DNA of 64,000 nt. It comes from CAWKMN01 sp963850765 (lineage in GTDB: Bacteria > Chloroflexota > Anaerolineae > Aggregatilineales > Aggregatilineaceae). The translations under genes and the position numbers were made by a program. Under the pieces are notes generated by a model, which was given only the letters and a program-made list of their open reading frames with translations, was not told the origin of the DNA and ran no database searches. The stretch covers positions 433,102 through 497,101 of the forward strand of contig CAWKMN010000001.1 of the NCBI GenBank assembly GCA_963850765.1, read 5' to 3'. Positions 35,428 through 45,280 of the stretch are shown piece after piece (position 1 is the first letter of the stretch; each line of letters opens with the position of its first letter).

Positions 35428-38400
35428 ATGCCGGATGATTTTAACTTTTTTGACGACGACAGCCTGATGCCCGACTGGATGCGCGACTTGCTTGAGGGCG
35501 AAAAACCATCCGCGCCGTCTACACCGCCGCCTCAAGGCGTGCAGCCGCCCCAGGGCGGACAGCCGCTCCAAGGCGGACAGCCGCCGTGGGATCAGCATCC
35601 GGGCGATGCGCCCCCGCCGCCTGTTGGACGTTCCGCCGCGCCGCCCCCTGGCGGGCAGCCGCCCTGGGAAGCGTCACGCGGGCCGGCCGCACCGCCGCCC
35701 GCCCGAACGAGCGCGACACCGCCGTGGGGAGAATCCGAACCGGAGCAGGAGATCGACGAACTGCCGCAGGGTATGACCGGAATGCTGCCCTGGCGCGACG
35801 AAGCGCAGCAGCCCCCGCTCACCCCGCCGTCGCCCGCTGGTGAGCCAACTCCGGTCCACGATGAGGCATGGCTGAATTCCTTCGGTTTTGGCGATGCGGG
35901 CCAACTGGGCGATGCCGCCCAACTGAATGCCAATGCCCTGTCCGGTGACTCAGACGATCTCGACTGGCTGCAAGCGAGCGAACCACCCGCCCCCGAACAG
36001 CCAACCCCGTCTGCGGCCGCCGAAGACGATTTCGCCGCGCTGTTTGGTGGCGCACCACGTAATCAGTCTGACGACGAGGATTTTGAAGTCCTGTTTGCCG
36101 ATACCTTTTCTGAATCGCCCGCTGCACCTGCTGCGCCCGCTGCATCTGCCGCGGAACCGGCAACGGCATTTGACGACCTGTCGGCGCTGTTTGGGGATGA
36201 GTTCCCCGAGGCAAGCAGCGAATTGGAGGCGGGTCTGAGCGGTGACGAGTTCGCCTGGATGGACAGCGAATCAGAAGAACCGGAGCCGCCCGCGGTGGCC
36301 GAACCGCCTGTGGGGGCCGAACCACCGCGCCGCCCGATCCAACGCATCGCACCCGCCGCCGAAGAACCTCCGGCCGCGCCGCCCGGCCCGATCCGCCGCA
36401 TCACGCCGGCCCAACCGCCCTGTGGGGGCCGAACCGCCTGTGGGGGCAGAACCACCGCGCCGCCCGATCCAGCGGTTGCAGCCTGCCGCTCCACCTGAAC
36501 CAGAGCCAGAGCCGGAGGCCGAACCGCCCGCGGCGGCCGAACCCGAAGAAGCCGACATGCAAACGTGGCTGTCGCGCATGGGTTCCACGGGGATGGACGA
36601 TCGCACGCCCGACCTGGGTGGCATGACTTATGAGGAATGGGAGCACGCGCAGGCGGAAAAAGAGCGCGAGGCGCGCAAGTCCCCAGAAGAGCGGCTGCTC
36701 GAATCGGGACCGGACTGGTTCTCGCAGGTCGAAGCCGAACCGCCCGCCCGCCCGGATCAACCCGCGCCGCCGCCGCAGGAGGCCGGGCCGGAATTTGTGC
36801 CGGACTGGTTCCTGGGGCTGGACGAACAGCCGCAGGAGAACGCGCCCGACTGGTTCAGGAAGCTGGATTTTTCCGCCGACGCGCTGTCGGCCCCGGTCAG
36901 TGAGGCGTCCTCGTCCGGGCCGGAGCCCGTTGAGCCGGGCAGCGCGCCGGACTGGTTCACCGGGGCGTCCGTGCCGGGATTGGATGACAGCGAGTGGCAA
37001 GCTGCTTTTGGGCAGCCAGCTGCCTTTGGGCAGGCCGCCTTTGACGCGCCCCCACCGCCCGAAGAACCCGCCTCTGAACCGCCGCCCAGCCCAATCCGGC
37101 GTATCGCGCCCACCCCTCCCCAGCCGTCCGAACCCGGCGCCGAGGCTTCGGGCTGGATGTCCGACGTCCCGTGGGAATCGGGAGAGGAGATCCCCATGTC
37201 TGCCGATGACTTTGAACTGCCCGATTTTGAAGCCGGGGACGAGGTGCCCATCGAGGACGAATTTGTGCTGCCGGACTTCGACACGGGCGACGAGTATGAG
37301 GTTGCCTCGGGTGATGTCCCCGGCTGGCTGAGTGAGGCCGCGCCGTTATCCCAGGATGAAGAGGAAGCCCCGGCCGAAGATGAATTCGCACTGCCGGAAC
37401 TGGATCTGAGTGCCGAGGATGAGCTCGCGCCGGGTGAAGTTCCCGACTGGCTGGCGGACACACTCCAGGCGGGTAAGGCTCCCGCTGACGAGGCGTTCCC
37501 AATGCCCGATACCGGGCTGCTGGCCGGGTTGGATGAGGACGAACTCGCGCCAGGGGACGTGCCGGATTGGCTGACCGCCGGTCAGGATGCCCGCGCGGAG
37601 CCTGCCGACATGCCGTTCCCCGATAGTGACCTGGATCAACCCATGCCCGCCGAGCGCGGCTTTGACGAATCGCCGTTCGAGGCGGAAGCCGGCGAGGACT
37701 GGATGTCGGCATTTGTCCCGGCGGAAAGCACGCCGGGCGCGATGCGCATTCCTGCACGGGAAGACGAGGAGCCGGAGGATTTTGTCGAGCGGTTTGATCC
37801 GGCTGAGGCTGAGATATACGTGGCACCATCCGCCCCCCTGGACGCGGATGCACCCGCCTGGCTGCGCGAGATGGCGGGCGAGATCGTCCCCGACGAACCC
37901 GAAGAGCTGCCGCTGGGCGAGCCGATCGACAGTGTTCAGTCCGAGGAAGAATCGCTGGATTGGCTTGGCACCATTTCGGCGGAAGACGTCGGACCGGAAG
38001 CCGAGATACAACCCGAGGTCGTCCCCGCTGACGTGGAACCGGCCGCGGTCGATTCGGGCACACTCGACAGCCTGGATATTGACCAGCTTCTCAGCCTGTA
38101 CGAGCCGGAAATGCCCGCCGAAGAACCCGCTCCTGCGCCGGCTGAAGAACCGGAAATATTGGAGGAACCCGCAGAGCTGCTCTTTGACGAGGCGGAAGCC
38201 AGCGAAGAACCGGCTGAGCCCATCACGCCGTTCGAGATCGGCGGTGTGGCGGATTGGGAATGGATGCCACCCGGTGCGGCTGACGATGTGCCCAATATTA
38301 AATCGCTTTTTTCGGTGACGTTGTTTGAGCCGACCCCTGGCGCGGAGCCATCGCCGGACGCCGAGGCGCTGCCCCCTGCGCCCGAGGCACAGCCGCGTTT

Positions 38401-39823
38401 TGGGCGGCGCAAGCCCCAGGCCGAACCTGAACCCACCCCGGCCGAGACCGAAGCCGAAGCTCACCCGGAATGGGTCGCGGAGATGCGTCCGTCGGATCTG
38501 CCGGTCGTCGTGAAGGCGGGCGGGGCCGAAACCAGCGTCACGCAAAAACAGGTGATCGAACTGCCCGATCGGCTGCGCACCTTCCACGATACCTCGATGC
38601 GCGAAGTCCGAGGGCTGTATGAAAAGCAGACCCCGACGCCCCCCGCGGACAGCGGCCCACTGGCCGGGATTACCGATGCACTGCCTGCCGCTGCGCTGGT
38701 GTTGGATGCCGGCAGCAAGCCGGTAGAGGGCGTCATCGTGACGGCGGAGCAGCAGGACCGGCTCCGGCGGCTGGAGGCGCTGCTCAGTACGGCGGCCGCG
38801 GAGGAAGAAGAACTCGAAGAACAGCGGATCGGCGCGGAAACCTTCGATCTCGAAACGTTCGGAGCGGCTGAGGCTGCCCCCGAAGCCGTCCAACGGCGCG
38901 CGCGCCGTGCTCGCCGGGCCAAGCCCGACCGGGTGATCCTGGCACTGGCCCTGCTGGTTGCGCTGATCGTGCCCTTTGCGACCGATACGCTGCACCTGGC
39001 CAGCGATCCACCGGCGCTCAACAGTCACGGACAGGCCGTCGGGGATCAGGTTGGGACACTGGCAGCGGGCCAATACGTGCTGTTCGCCATGGAATATGGC
39101 CCAACCACGGCCGGCGAGCTGGATCCGCTGGCGCAGGCTGTCCTGCGGGACGTGCTGGCGCAGGGCGCGATTCCGCTCACGATCAGCACAGACCCGGCCG
39201 GCGCGTTCCATGCCCAGGCGGTGATCGAGCCGCTGGCCGACGACACGGCGCTGCTCGGCGTGCGCGGGCAGGAGGAAACAGCGCTCGCTGTGGGCGAAGA
39301 TTACGTGCTGCTGCGCTTCCTGTCGGGCGAGGCGGTGGGTGTGCGCTCGCTGATCACGACCGATGCAGACGAGACGGAGACGCATATCGCGTTCAGAACC
39401 GATCTGCGCGGCGACGAAACGGGCCTGCGGATCAGCCGCCTGGAAGACGACATCGCGCTGATCGTCGTGGTGGGTGGAGAATCGACCGCCGTCCGCATTT
39501 GGGCCGAGCAGTTAAACGGCATCGAGGTGCCAAAAGTCGCGCTGGTCACGGCGGCAGCGGAACCGCTCACCATCCCCTATGTCAGCGATGATGGTTACGT
39601 GGGCTATCTGGCCGGGGTGCGCGACACGTACAGTTATGATGCGGCGCGGAACGCCGACAGCCGCACGCCGTACACCGTGCCCGATGACCTGTCGGTTGAC
39701 GTGCCGAACCCGGATGTATCCCGCTGGCACAGTATGGCTCTGGGCGCGGCGGTCGCGGCGGGCCTGATCGCGCTGGGGCTGGTGATCAACCTGCTGCGCG
39801 GACTCACGAGGAGGGGGCGTTGA
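35428..39823 (+). CDS. Giant disordered W-motif protein with C-terminal membrane and ectodomain (frameshift)
   Basis: About 1,460 aa after joining two frames near nt 36415, where VGAEPP-type sequence continues across the break. Residues ~1-1150 are low-complexity, Pro/Glu/Asp/Ala-rich, and punctuated by short tryptophan motifs: PDWMRDL, LDWLQAS, PDWFSQV, PDWFLGL, PDWFRKL, PDWFTGA, SGWMSDV, PGWLSEA, PDWLADT, PDWLTAG, EDWMSAF, PAWLREM, LDWLGTI and others. Basic PI[QR]R[IL] motifs occur four times. Near nt 38930 comes a basic stretch RRARRARRAK and a membrane helix (VILALALLVALIVPFATD), then a folded region of about 240 residues, and a last membrane helix (ALGAAVAAGLIALGLVINLL). It looks like a scaffold that binds many copies of a partner. 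Its stop overlaps the next start. Confidence 0.7.
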
Positions 39824-40497
39824 CTCCGGAAAACCTGGATCTGATCGGCGGGTGGGTATCGCTGGTGCTCACGCTGTTAGTGTTTAGCTACCTGCTGGGC
39901 GACAATTTTCTGTATCGCCTTGCCGTGCATGTGCTGGTCGGTGTGGCGGCGGCTTACGCGGTGATCGTCGCGCTCGAAAGCGTGCTGGTCCCGTGGTTTG
40001 AGGCGACGCTGCTGGCCGACACCGACGGGCGTGAGGCGGCGACCATGGCCGCGGTGCGCATCGTCGGCGTCATTCCGCTGTTGATCGGCGTGCTGCTGCT
40101 GCTCAAGTTTTCGCCGCGCCTGGCCCCGGTGGGTGATCTCGGGCTGGCGGTGATCATCGGCGTCGGGCTGGCGGTGGCGCTGGTTGGTGCGGTGGCCGGG
40201 ACGATCGTCCCGCTGGCGCAGGAGGCCGGCGAGCGGATTGGCGACGATACGGTCGATGGCGCGATTATCCTGGTGGGCGCGATCACCACGCTGCTCTATT
40301 TCCAGTATTTTGCCGTGGAGCGCGGCGGCGAAATCCGGCGTCCGCGCCTGTTCCGGGGATTGGCGGCTGTCGGACAGATCTTCATTACGCTGGCGTTGGG
40401 CGCGCTCTATGCGGGCGCGATTGTCACCAGCCTGACGATCTTCAGCGACGTGGTCCGCCAACAGCTTGAATTTATCCTCGACCGAGTAGGGGGCTGA
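39820..40497 (+). CDS. Polytopic membrane protein of the MutL-like operon
   Basis: Protein of 225 aa with about six membrane helices, for example GWVSLVLTLLVFSYLLGDNF, LAVHVLVGVAAAYAVIVALE, VGVIPLLIGVLLLLK and GAIILVGAITTLLYFQYF. The TTG start overlaps the upstream stop (TTGA), with a GAGGAGGGGG ribosome site inside the previous gene, so translation is strictly coupled. No substrate-binding motif is evident. Architecture and position suggest it forms a membrane core with the 34.7-kb gene product. Confidence 0.7.
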   Translation: MTPENLDLIGGWVSLVLTLLVFSYLLGDNFLYRLAVHVLVGVAAAYAVIVALESVLVPWFEATLLADTDGREAATMAAVRIVGVIPLLIGVLLLLKFSPRLAPVGDLGLAVIIGVGLAVALVGAVAGTIVPLAQEAGERIGDDTVDGAIILVGAITTLLYFQYFAVERGGEIRRPRLFRGLAAVGQIFITLALGALYAGAIVTSLTIFSDVVRQQLEFILDRVGG

Positions 40498-40503
40498 TCG
40501 CGC

Positions 40504-42327
40504 ATGGCCGCTGAAATGAACTCGATTCTGGTTGCCGACATCGGCAGTGTCCATACCCGGCTGGTCCTGATCGATCTGGTGGAAGGACAATACCGGCTGA
40601 TCGCATCGTCGCGGGCGCGCACCACGGCCGAGCCGCCGCTGAGCAGCGTCAGCCTGGGGCTGGATCACGCCGCGCAGAACATGACCGCGCTGATCGGGCG
40701 CGAACTGTTTGATCCCGATGGCAGCCGGCTGTTCCAGGTGCCCGAACGGGAAGGGCGCGGCGTGGACGCGTTCCTGGCGACCAGCAGCGCCGGGCGTCCG
40801 CTGCGGGTTTTCCTGGTCGGCCTGACGCCGGAGATCAGTGTCGCCAGCGGCCAACGCATGCTGGCCGGCAGCTACGTCTCCATCACGGATTTGCTCTGCC
40901 CGGATGACCGGCGCAGCGACGAGGATAAGATCAACGCCATTCTCAACGACGATCCCGATCTGATCCTGATCGTGGGCGGCACCAACGACGGGGCCGATGA
41001 GATTGTGCTCGATCAGGTGAAAACGGTCGAGCAGGCCCTGGCGCTGATCCGGCGCGGGGCGATGCCCAACGTGCTCTTTGCGGGCAACGAGGCGCTCCGC
41101 TCGCAGGTCAAGCGGCTGCTGGAGCCTTATACGGAAGTGTTCGTCGCCCGGAACGTGCGCCCGTCGCTGAAAGAGGAGCAGTTATTCCCCGGACAGGTCG
41201 AGCTGGCCGTGGTCTTTGACGAATACCGCGGCCACAGCCCCGGCGGCTTCGCCGAGGTCGGGCGCGAGAGCCAGGTGGGTGTCGTGCCGACCACGCAAGG
41301 CTATATCAGCATGGCGCGCTACATGAGCGAACTGCCGCAGCCCGGCCTGGGCCCGCTGTTTATCGACGTGGGCAGCGCGAACACGGTCATCGCGGCCAGC
41401 GTGAACAAAACGCCGCACTACCGCATCCGCACCGATCTGGGAGTGGGGCATCATGCGGTCCATACGCTCGAAACGATCACCACGAGCAGCATCAAACGCT
41501 GGCTGTCGTTCGAGATCACGGACGAGGCGCTGTGGGATTACGTCTACAACAAAGAGCTTCGCCCCGCGTCAATCCCCGGCGCGGCGGAAGATCTCATGAT
41601 CGAGCAGGCCATGGCGCGCGAGATCGTGCGGCTGATGGTGGCCGACTCGCGTCCCTCGTGGAATGCGGGCGAAGGCGACCTGCTGCCGGCGTTCGGACCG
41701 ATCACCGGCGCGGGCGCAGTCCTGACCGAAGCGCAGCATCCCGGCATCTCGGCTATGCTGCTGCTGGATGCGCTCCAGCCGGTGGGCACGGTCGAACTGC
41801 GGCTGGATCCGCACAACCTTGTGTCGGCGCTGGGCGTCGTGGCCTATGTCAAGCCCCTGGTCACGGTGCAAGCGTTCGAGGCCGGCGGATTGGTCAACCT
41901 GGGCACGGCGTTCTGCCCGCAGGGTCCGATCCACTACGGCCAGCCGGCCATGACGATCCAGGTGCGGCAGGTGGATGGGCAGACGATCAACCAGACGGTG
42001 AAGGGCGGCGAGATCTGGATGGCCCCGGTGCTGCCGGGTGTCACCACCGAAGTGTCGATCCGGCTGGCGCGCGGCCTGAGGATCGACGGCAAGCAGCGGC
42101 TCCGGCGGCGGGTGGTCGCCGGCGCAGCAGGGATTATCTTCGACGCCCGCGGACGCCCGCTGATCATGCCCGCGCCGCGCGATCGGGCTGCGCGCTTCAC
42201 GGCGTGGCAGATGGCGATGATGGGCCGGGTGCGCCGTCCTGAAACGGCGGTTCCCGAGGTCGAGCCCCAGCCAGAGGCCGGGGTGCCGCTGCCCGACGTG
42301 GACGATCTGGCGACTGTCAGCGAGTAG
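40504..42327 (+). CDS. MutL/GlmL-like actin-fold ATPase (glutamate mutase L family)
   Basis: Protein of 607 aa of the family named for the MutL/GlmL protein that accompanies B12-dependent glutamate mutase. The ASKHA nucleotide-binding fold is visible: phosphate-1 motif VADIGSVHTRLVLID at residues ~9-23, LILIVGGTNDGADEI near residue 160, and the second phosphate motif LFIDVGSANTVIAAS near residue 286. It is longer than the classical proteins (about 460 aa) by a C-terminal beta-rich and basic region (~470-607). No glmE/glmS mutase genes are present. It starts 6 nt after the previous gene, with a G-rich ribosome site. It may supply ATP-driven assembly for the membrane complex encoded around it; that is inference. 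Confidence 0.82.
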   Translation: MAAEMNSILVADIGSVHTRLVLIDLVEGQYRLIASSRARTTAEPPLSSVSLGLDHAAQNMTALIGRELFDPDGSRLFQVPEREGRGVDAFLATSSAGRPLRVFLVGLTPEISVASGQRMLAGSYVSITDLLCPDDRRSDEDKINAILNDDPDLILIVGGTNDGADEIVLDQVKTVEQALALIRRGAMPNVLFAGNEALRSQVKRLLEPYTEVFVARNVRPSLKEEQLFPGQVELAVVFDEYRGHSPGGFAEVGRESQVGVVPTTQGYISMARYMSELPQPGLGPLFIDVGSANTVIAASVNKTPHYRIRTDLGVGHHAVHTLETITTSSIKRWLSFEITDEALWDYVYNKELRPASIPGAAEDLMIEQAMAREIVRLMVADSRPSWNAGEGDLLPAFGPITGAGAVLTEAQHPGISAMLLLDALQPVGTVELRLDPHNLVSALGVVAYVKPLVTVQAFEAGGLVNLGTAFCPQGPIHYGQPAMTIQVRQVDGQTINQTVKGGEIWMAPVLPGVTTEVSIRLARGLRIDGKQRLRRRVVAGAAGIIFDARGRPLIMPAPRDRAARFTAWQMAMMGRVRRPETAVPEVEPQPEAGVPLPDVDDLATVSE

Positions 42328-42341
42328 GAGAACGAGATTCT

Positions 42342-43421
42342 ATGCCCTATTACCCAGACACTACCGTCATCCAGCCTCTGGCGCATGTCGTCCGCGATCG
42401 GCGGATGCCGAAGGAAACGATCCCGCACCTGTCGCATCTCGTGGCCGGCACGAGAGTTCAGGCGATGAACGCGGTGCTGGAAGGCGACATTCTGCGCCAA
42501 TACCGTATCCTGGATGTGGCCGCCGCGCTGAGAAAGTCCGATCCCGCCAAGGTGGCGGAATATATCGCGATCGAAGAGGGTCAGCGCGCCCAGGCCGGCC
42601 AGGAACTCGCCCGGCGCGGCCGGGGACGCCGCGCGAGGGTCGTGCTGGCCCCGGCGTCGGGGGTGGTTGTTCGTATCCGCGATGGGCGCATCGTGCTTCA
42701 GGTCAGCGAGCGCACGGTGGAAGTGCAGGCGAAGATCCCTGGCGAGATCGAAAAGATCAAATCGCACATGGTGCAGGTCGTCGGCAATGGGGCGATCATG
42801 CAGTGTGCGTGGGGCAACGGTAAATTCTGCTACGAGGCGTTCCGCTTTTTGCCGGATGATGGCTTCGTGGGCCTGAGCCGGCGGGATCCGCGCATCTCGG
42901 AATACCGGGGCGTGGTGATTATCAGCCCGATCGCGGTCAACAAGGGTGATCTGCTGGTGGCGCAGCAGCAGGAGGCGGCGGGAGTCGTCGCGCCGGGCAT
43001 GCCCTCCAACTTGCGCGAATTTGCATTGGGGCTTACATTCCCAGTATTGTTGACAGAAGGGTTTGGGCAAAAACGCCCAACCGCGTTGATTTATAATCTG
43101 CTGCGGGATAACATGGGGCGGCAGGCCGCTTTTGACGCCATTACACCCGAACGCTGGTCTGGGGAGCGCCCGGAAATCATGATCCCACTGCCGCACGGTG
43201 GCGCGACCCCCCCCATCCCGACCCTGGATCGGCCGCTCGAAGTTGGCGCGCAAGTCCAAATCCTGCGTGCGCCCTGGGACGGCTTAATTGGCGAAGTGGT
43301 GGAACTGCCCGACACACCGCAGATCATCGGTAACGGGCTGCGCGTGCCAAGCGCCACGGTCCGACTGCCAGGCGAACAACGAGGGCTGGTTCCCCTGGCG
43401 AATCTGGAGCTACTCGGCTAG
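42342..43421 (+). CDS. Barrel-sandwich/KOW-like protein of the MutL-like operon
   Basis: Protein of 359 aa, soluble. Residues ~105-165 (RVVLAPASGVVVRIRDGRIVLQ..VEVQAKIPGEI) look like a biotinyl/lipoyl barrel-sandwich hybrid without the modifiable Lys context. The last ~60 residues (VGAQVQILRAPWDGLIGEVVELP..) resemble a KOW-type SH3 barrel. The middle part includes GVVIISPIAVNKGDLLVAQQ. Function unknown. It follows the MutL-like gene by 14 nt with GGAG upstream of the ATG, so co-expression is very likely. It may be an adaptor between the ATPase and membrane parts. Confidence 0.7.
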   Translation: MPYYPDTTVIQPLAHVVRDRRMPKETIPHLSHLVAGTRVQAMNAVLEGDILRQYRILDVAAALRKSDPAKVAEYIAIEEGQRAQAGQELARRGRGRRARVVLAPASGVVVRIRDGRIVLQVSERTVEVQAKIPGEIEKIKSHMVQVVGNGAIMQCAWGNGKFCYEAFRFLPDDGFVGLSRRDPRISEYRGVVIISPIAVNKGDLLVAQQQEAAGVVAPGMPSNLREFALGLTFPVLLTEGFGQKRPTALIYNLLRDNMGRQAAFDAITPERWSGERPEIMIPLPHGGATPPIPTLDRPLEVGAQVQILRAPWDGLIGEVVELPDTPQIIGNGLRVPSATVRLPGEQRGLVPLANLELLG

Positions 43422-43447
43422 CCCGCACAATTGCGGAGGACATAATT

Positions 43448-45187
43448 ATGGCGGACGATAGAGAAGACCTTTTTGGCGACCTGGAAGATTTTGACGCTTT
43501 TGGGGGCCTCGACGAGACGCCCAGCGGTCTGGAAGCCTTTGAAGAAGACCCGTTTCACATGGAGCCCCCCCGCGAAGAAGGGATCAGCCGGGCCTTTAAG
43601 CTTGTCGGCGCGCTGATCGGCCTTGCGGTGGTAGGGCTGGTGATCCTGCTGGTCTGGTTCGCGGTGAACAACGGCGACGATCTGACCGATAACGAGAAGC
43701 AGAGCACCGAGATCGCCGGGACGAATGTCGCGCTCGAAGGGCAGTACAACGCCACGCTGACGGCGCTGGCGCTGATCGAGCAGGCCACGCAGACCCAGGT
43801 CCATATCGACGAGATGACGGGCACGGCCATCGTCTATGATCAGCAGACCCAGGAAGCAGTCCGGGCGACGAGTCAGGCAGAGACCGCGACGGCCGAAGCC
43901 ATTGCCCAGCAGGCGCTTGCTGCTGAGCAGACCGCCACTCAGGAAGCCGCAAACGTCGGCGCGACCGCCACGGCCGAGGCGAACCGGGTGCTCGTACGCA
44001 TCCTCGATCCGCAAGGTAATGTCATCGACACCGTGACGATCCGGCTCTATAAGGATGACGGCGACGATGTCTTCACCCCGGCCGATCGTCTGAATCCGGC
44101 GGGGGGTACCGGGGGTGAGTCTGGCGGTGGGGGTGATACCGGCACCGTGACCGGCGAGCCGCAGCCGATCGACTTTGGCGAGATCGCCGAGGGCACGCTG
44201 GAGCGCGGGCAGGTGGCTGAATGGACGTTCACCGGCACGCAGGGCGACTCGGTCATCATCAACGCCATCGCGGGCGACCCGGTCCAGATGGACATGTTCA
44301 TGGAACTGTACGGGCCGGACGGCAGTATGCTGGTGGGTGATGACGACAGCGGCGATGCATCCAACGCGGCGATTACGGGCTTCACTCTGCCGCAGGATGG
44401 CCGCTATTCGATCCGGGTGAGCAGTGTCGCCAGCCCCGGCGGCTACACGCTGCTGCTCAGCCGCGGCCTGTCCATTCCGTCCGGGCCTGCCGACGAACCC
44501 GCCGTTGAAGAGGCTGAGCCAGCCGCGACGCCTGAAGCGCCTGCCGAGCCTACCCAGGAAGGGGCAACCGGCTGGGTCGCTCCGTCCGGCGGCGAGGGCA
44601 TCGTGCTGGCGGGTTATGCGCCCAACGGCGCGCCCGCTCCGAACTATCGCCAGGGAACGCCCACCCCGATCCCGGATGATCTGATTGAGATTATCGAAGC
44701 GGCCACCGAAGGCATCTTCGATTTTGGCGCGCTGGAACCGGGCACCTACTGGGTCGAGCTGGACTACGCCACCCTGCCGCCCGAACTCCAGGCATTGGTC
44801 GCACCGGGACAGCCGCTGGTGTTTAAGCTGGTGGTCCCGGTTGGGGGTGAGTTCACCATCGAGCTTGGGGTCGAACCGACGCCCACTGTAGAGGCGACAC
44901 CCACCGGCGAGGTCAGCGATTTTGACCTGACGGCGACCGCCTTCGCCCAGCGCACCGGATCGCCCGTGCCGACGATCGACACCGATATTGTGACACTGAC
45001 GCCCTCGCCGGAGATCACCGGCACGCTGCCCGCGCCGCAAGGTACCATCGTGGGCACCGGCATCTTCTCGGATATTGGTGAGGACGGGGATCTGGGCGGC
45101 ACCAGCGGCCTGACCGTGCTGGCGATTGCGGCGGCGGGTTTGGTCGCGGTGGTGTTTATCGCCCGCAAGCTGCGCACTTCGGCCTGA
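43448..45187 (+). CDS. Membrane-anchored protein with PPC domain and C-terminal helix
   Basis: Protein of 579 aa. An acidic N-terminus (DLFGDLEDFDAFGGLDE) precedes a membrane helix (residues ~52-74, LVGALIGLAVVGLVILLVWF). Then come an Ala/Thr/Gln-rich coiled region (~85-180), a Gly/Ser linker and a bacterial pre-peptidase C-terminal (PPC) domain at ~238-345 (WTFTGTQGDSVIINAIAG.., DDDSGD, YSIRVSS). A Pro/Thr-rich stretch and a second C-terminal helix (LTVLAIAAAGLVAVVFIARKL) complete it. The PPC and Thr/Pro regions should be extracytoplasmic. The ATG follows GGAGG. It is the last gene of the eight-gene set; a hairpin lies just downstream. Confidence 0.75.
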   Translation: MADDREDLFGDLEDFDAFGGLDETPSGLEAFEEDPFHMEPPREEGISRAFKLVGALIGLAVVGLVILLVWFAVNNGDDLTDNEKQSTEIAGTNVALEGQYNATLTALALIEQATQTQVHIDEMTGTAIVYDQQTQEAVRATSQAETATAEAIAQQALAAEQTATQEAANVGATATAEANRVLVRILDPQGNVIDTVTIRLYKDDGDDVFTPADRLNPAGGTGGESGGGGDTGTVTGEPQPIDFGEIAEGTLERGQVAEWTFTGTQGDSVIINAIAGDPVQMDMFMELYGPDGSMLVGDDDSGDASNAAITGFTLPQDGRYSIRVSSVASPGGYTLLLSRGLSIPSGPADEPAVEEAEPAATPEAPAEPTQEGATGWVAPSGGEGIVLAGYAPNGAPAPNYRQGTPTPIPDDLIEIIEAATEGIFDFGALEPGTYWVELDYATLPPELQALVAPGQPLVFKLVVPVGGEFTIELGVEPTPTVEATPTGEVSDFDLTATAFAQRTGSPVPTIDTDIVTLTPSPEITGTLPAPQGTIVGTGIFSDIGEDGDLGGTSGLTVLAIAAAGLVAVVFIARKLRTSA

Positions 45188-45211
45188 TGCACGGCCGATA
45201 AATGACAACCC

Positions 45212-45233
45212 GGGGCGCGGCGTGCTGCGCCCC
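45212..45233 (+). terminator. GC-rich hairpin after the MutL-like operon
   Basis: GGGGCGC/GCGCCCC stem with an 8-nt loop, 24 nt after the stop. There is no T-tract, so it may be an attenuating or 3'-protecting structure instead of a true terminator. Confidence 0.35.
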
Positions 45234-45280
45234 ATCCAATCGATGAGTTCCACGCCGGACCATCCTGCCTGAGACGCACA

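Noticed and set aside
37346..39385. 679-codon open frame antisense to the W-motif scaffold
   Set aside because: Shadow of biased codons; the sense frame has repeated motifs, a membrane helix and operon spacing.
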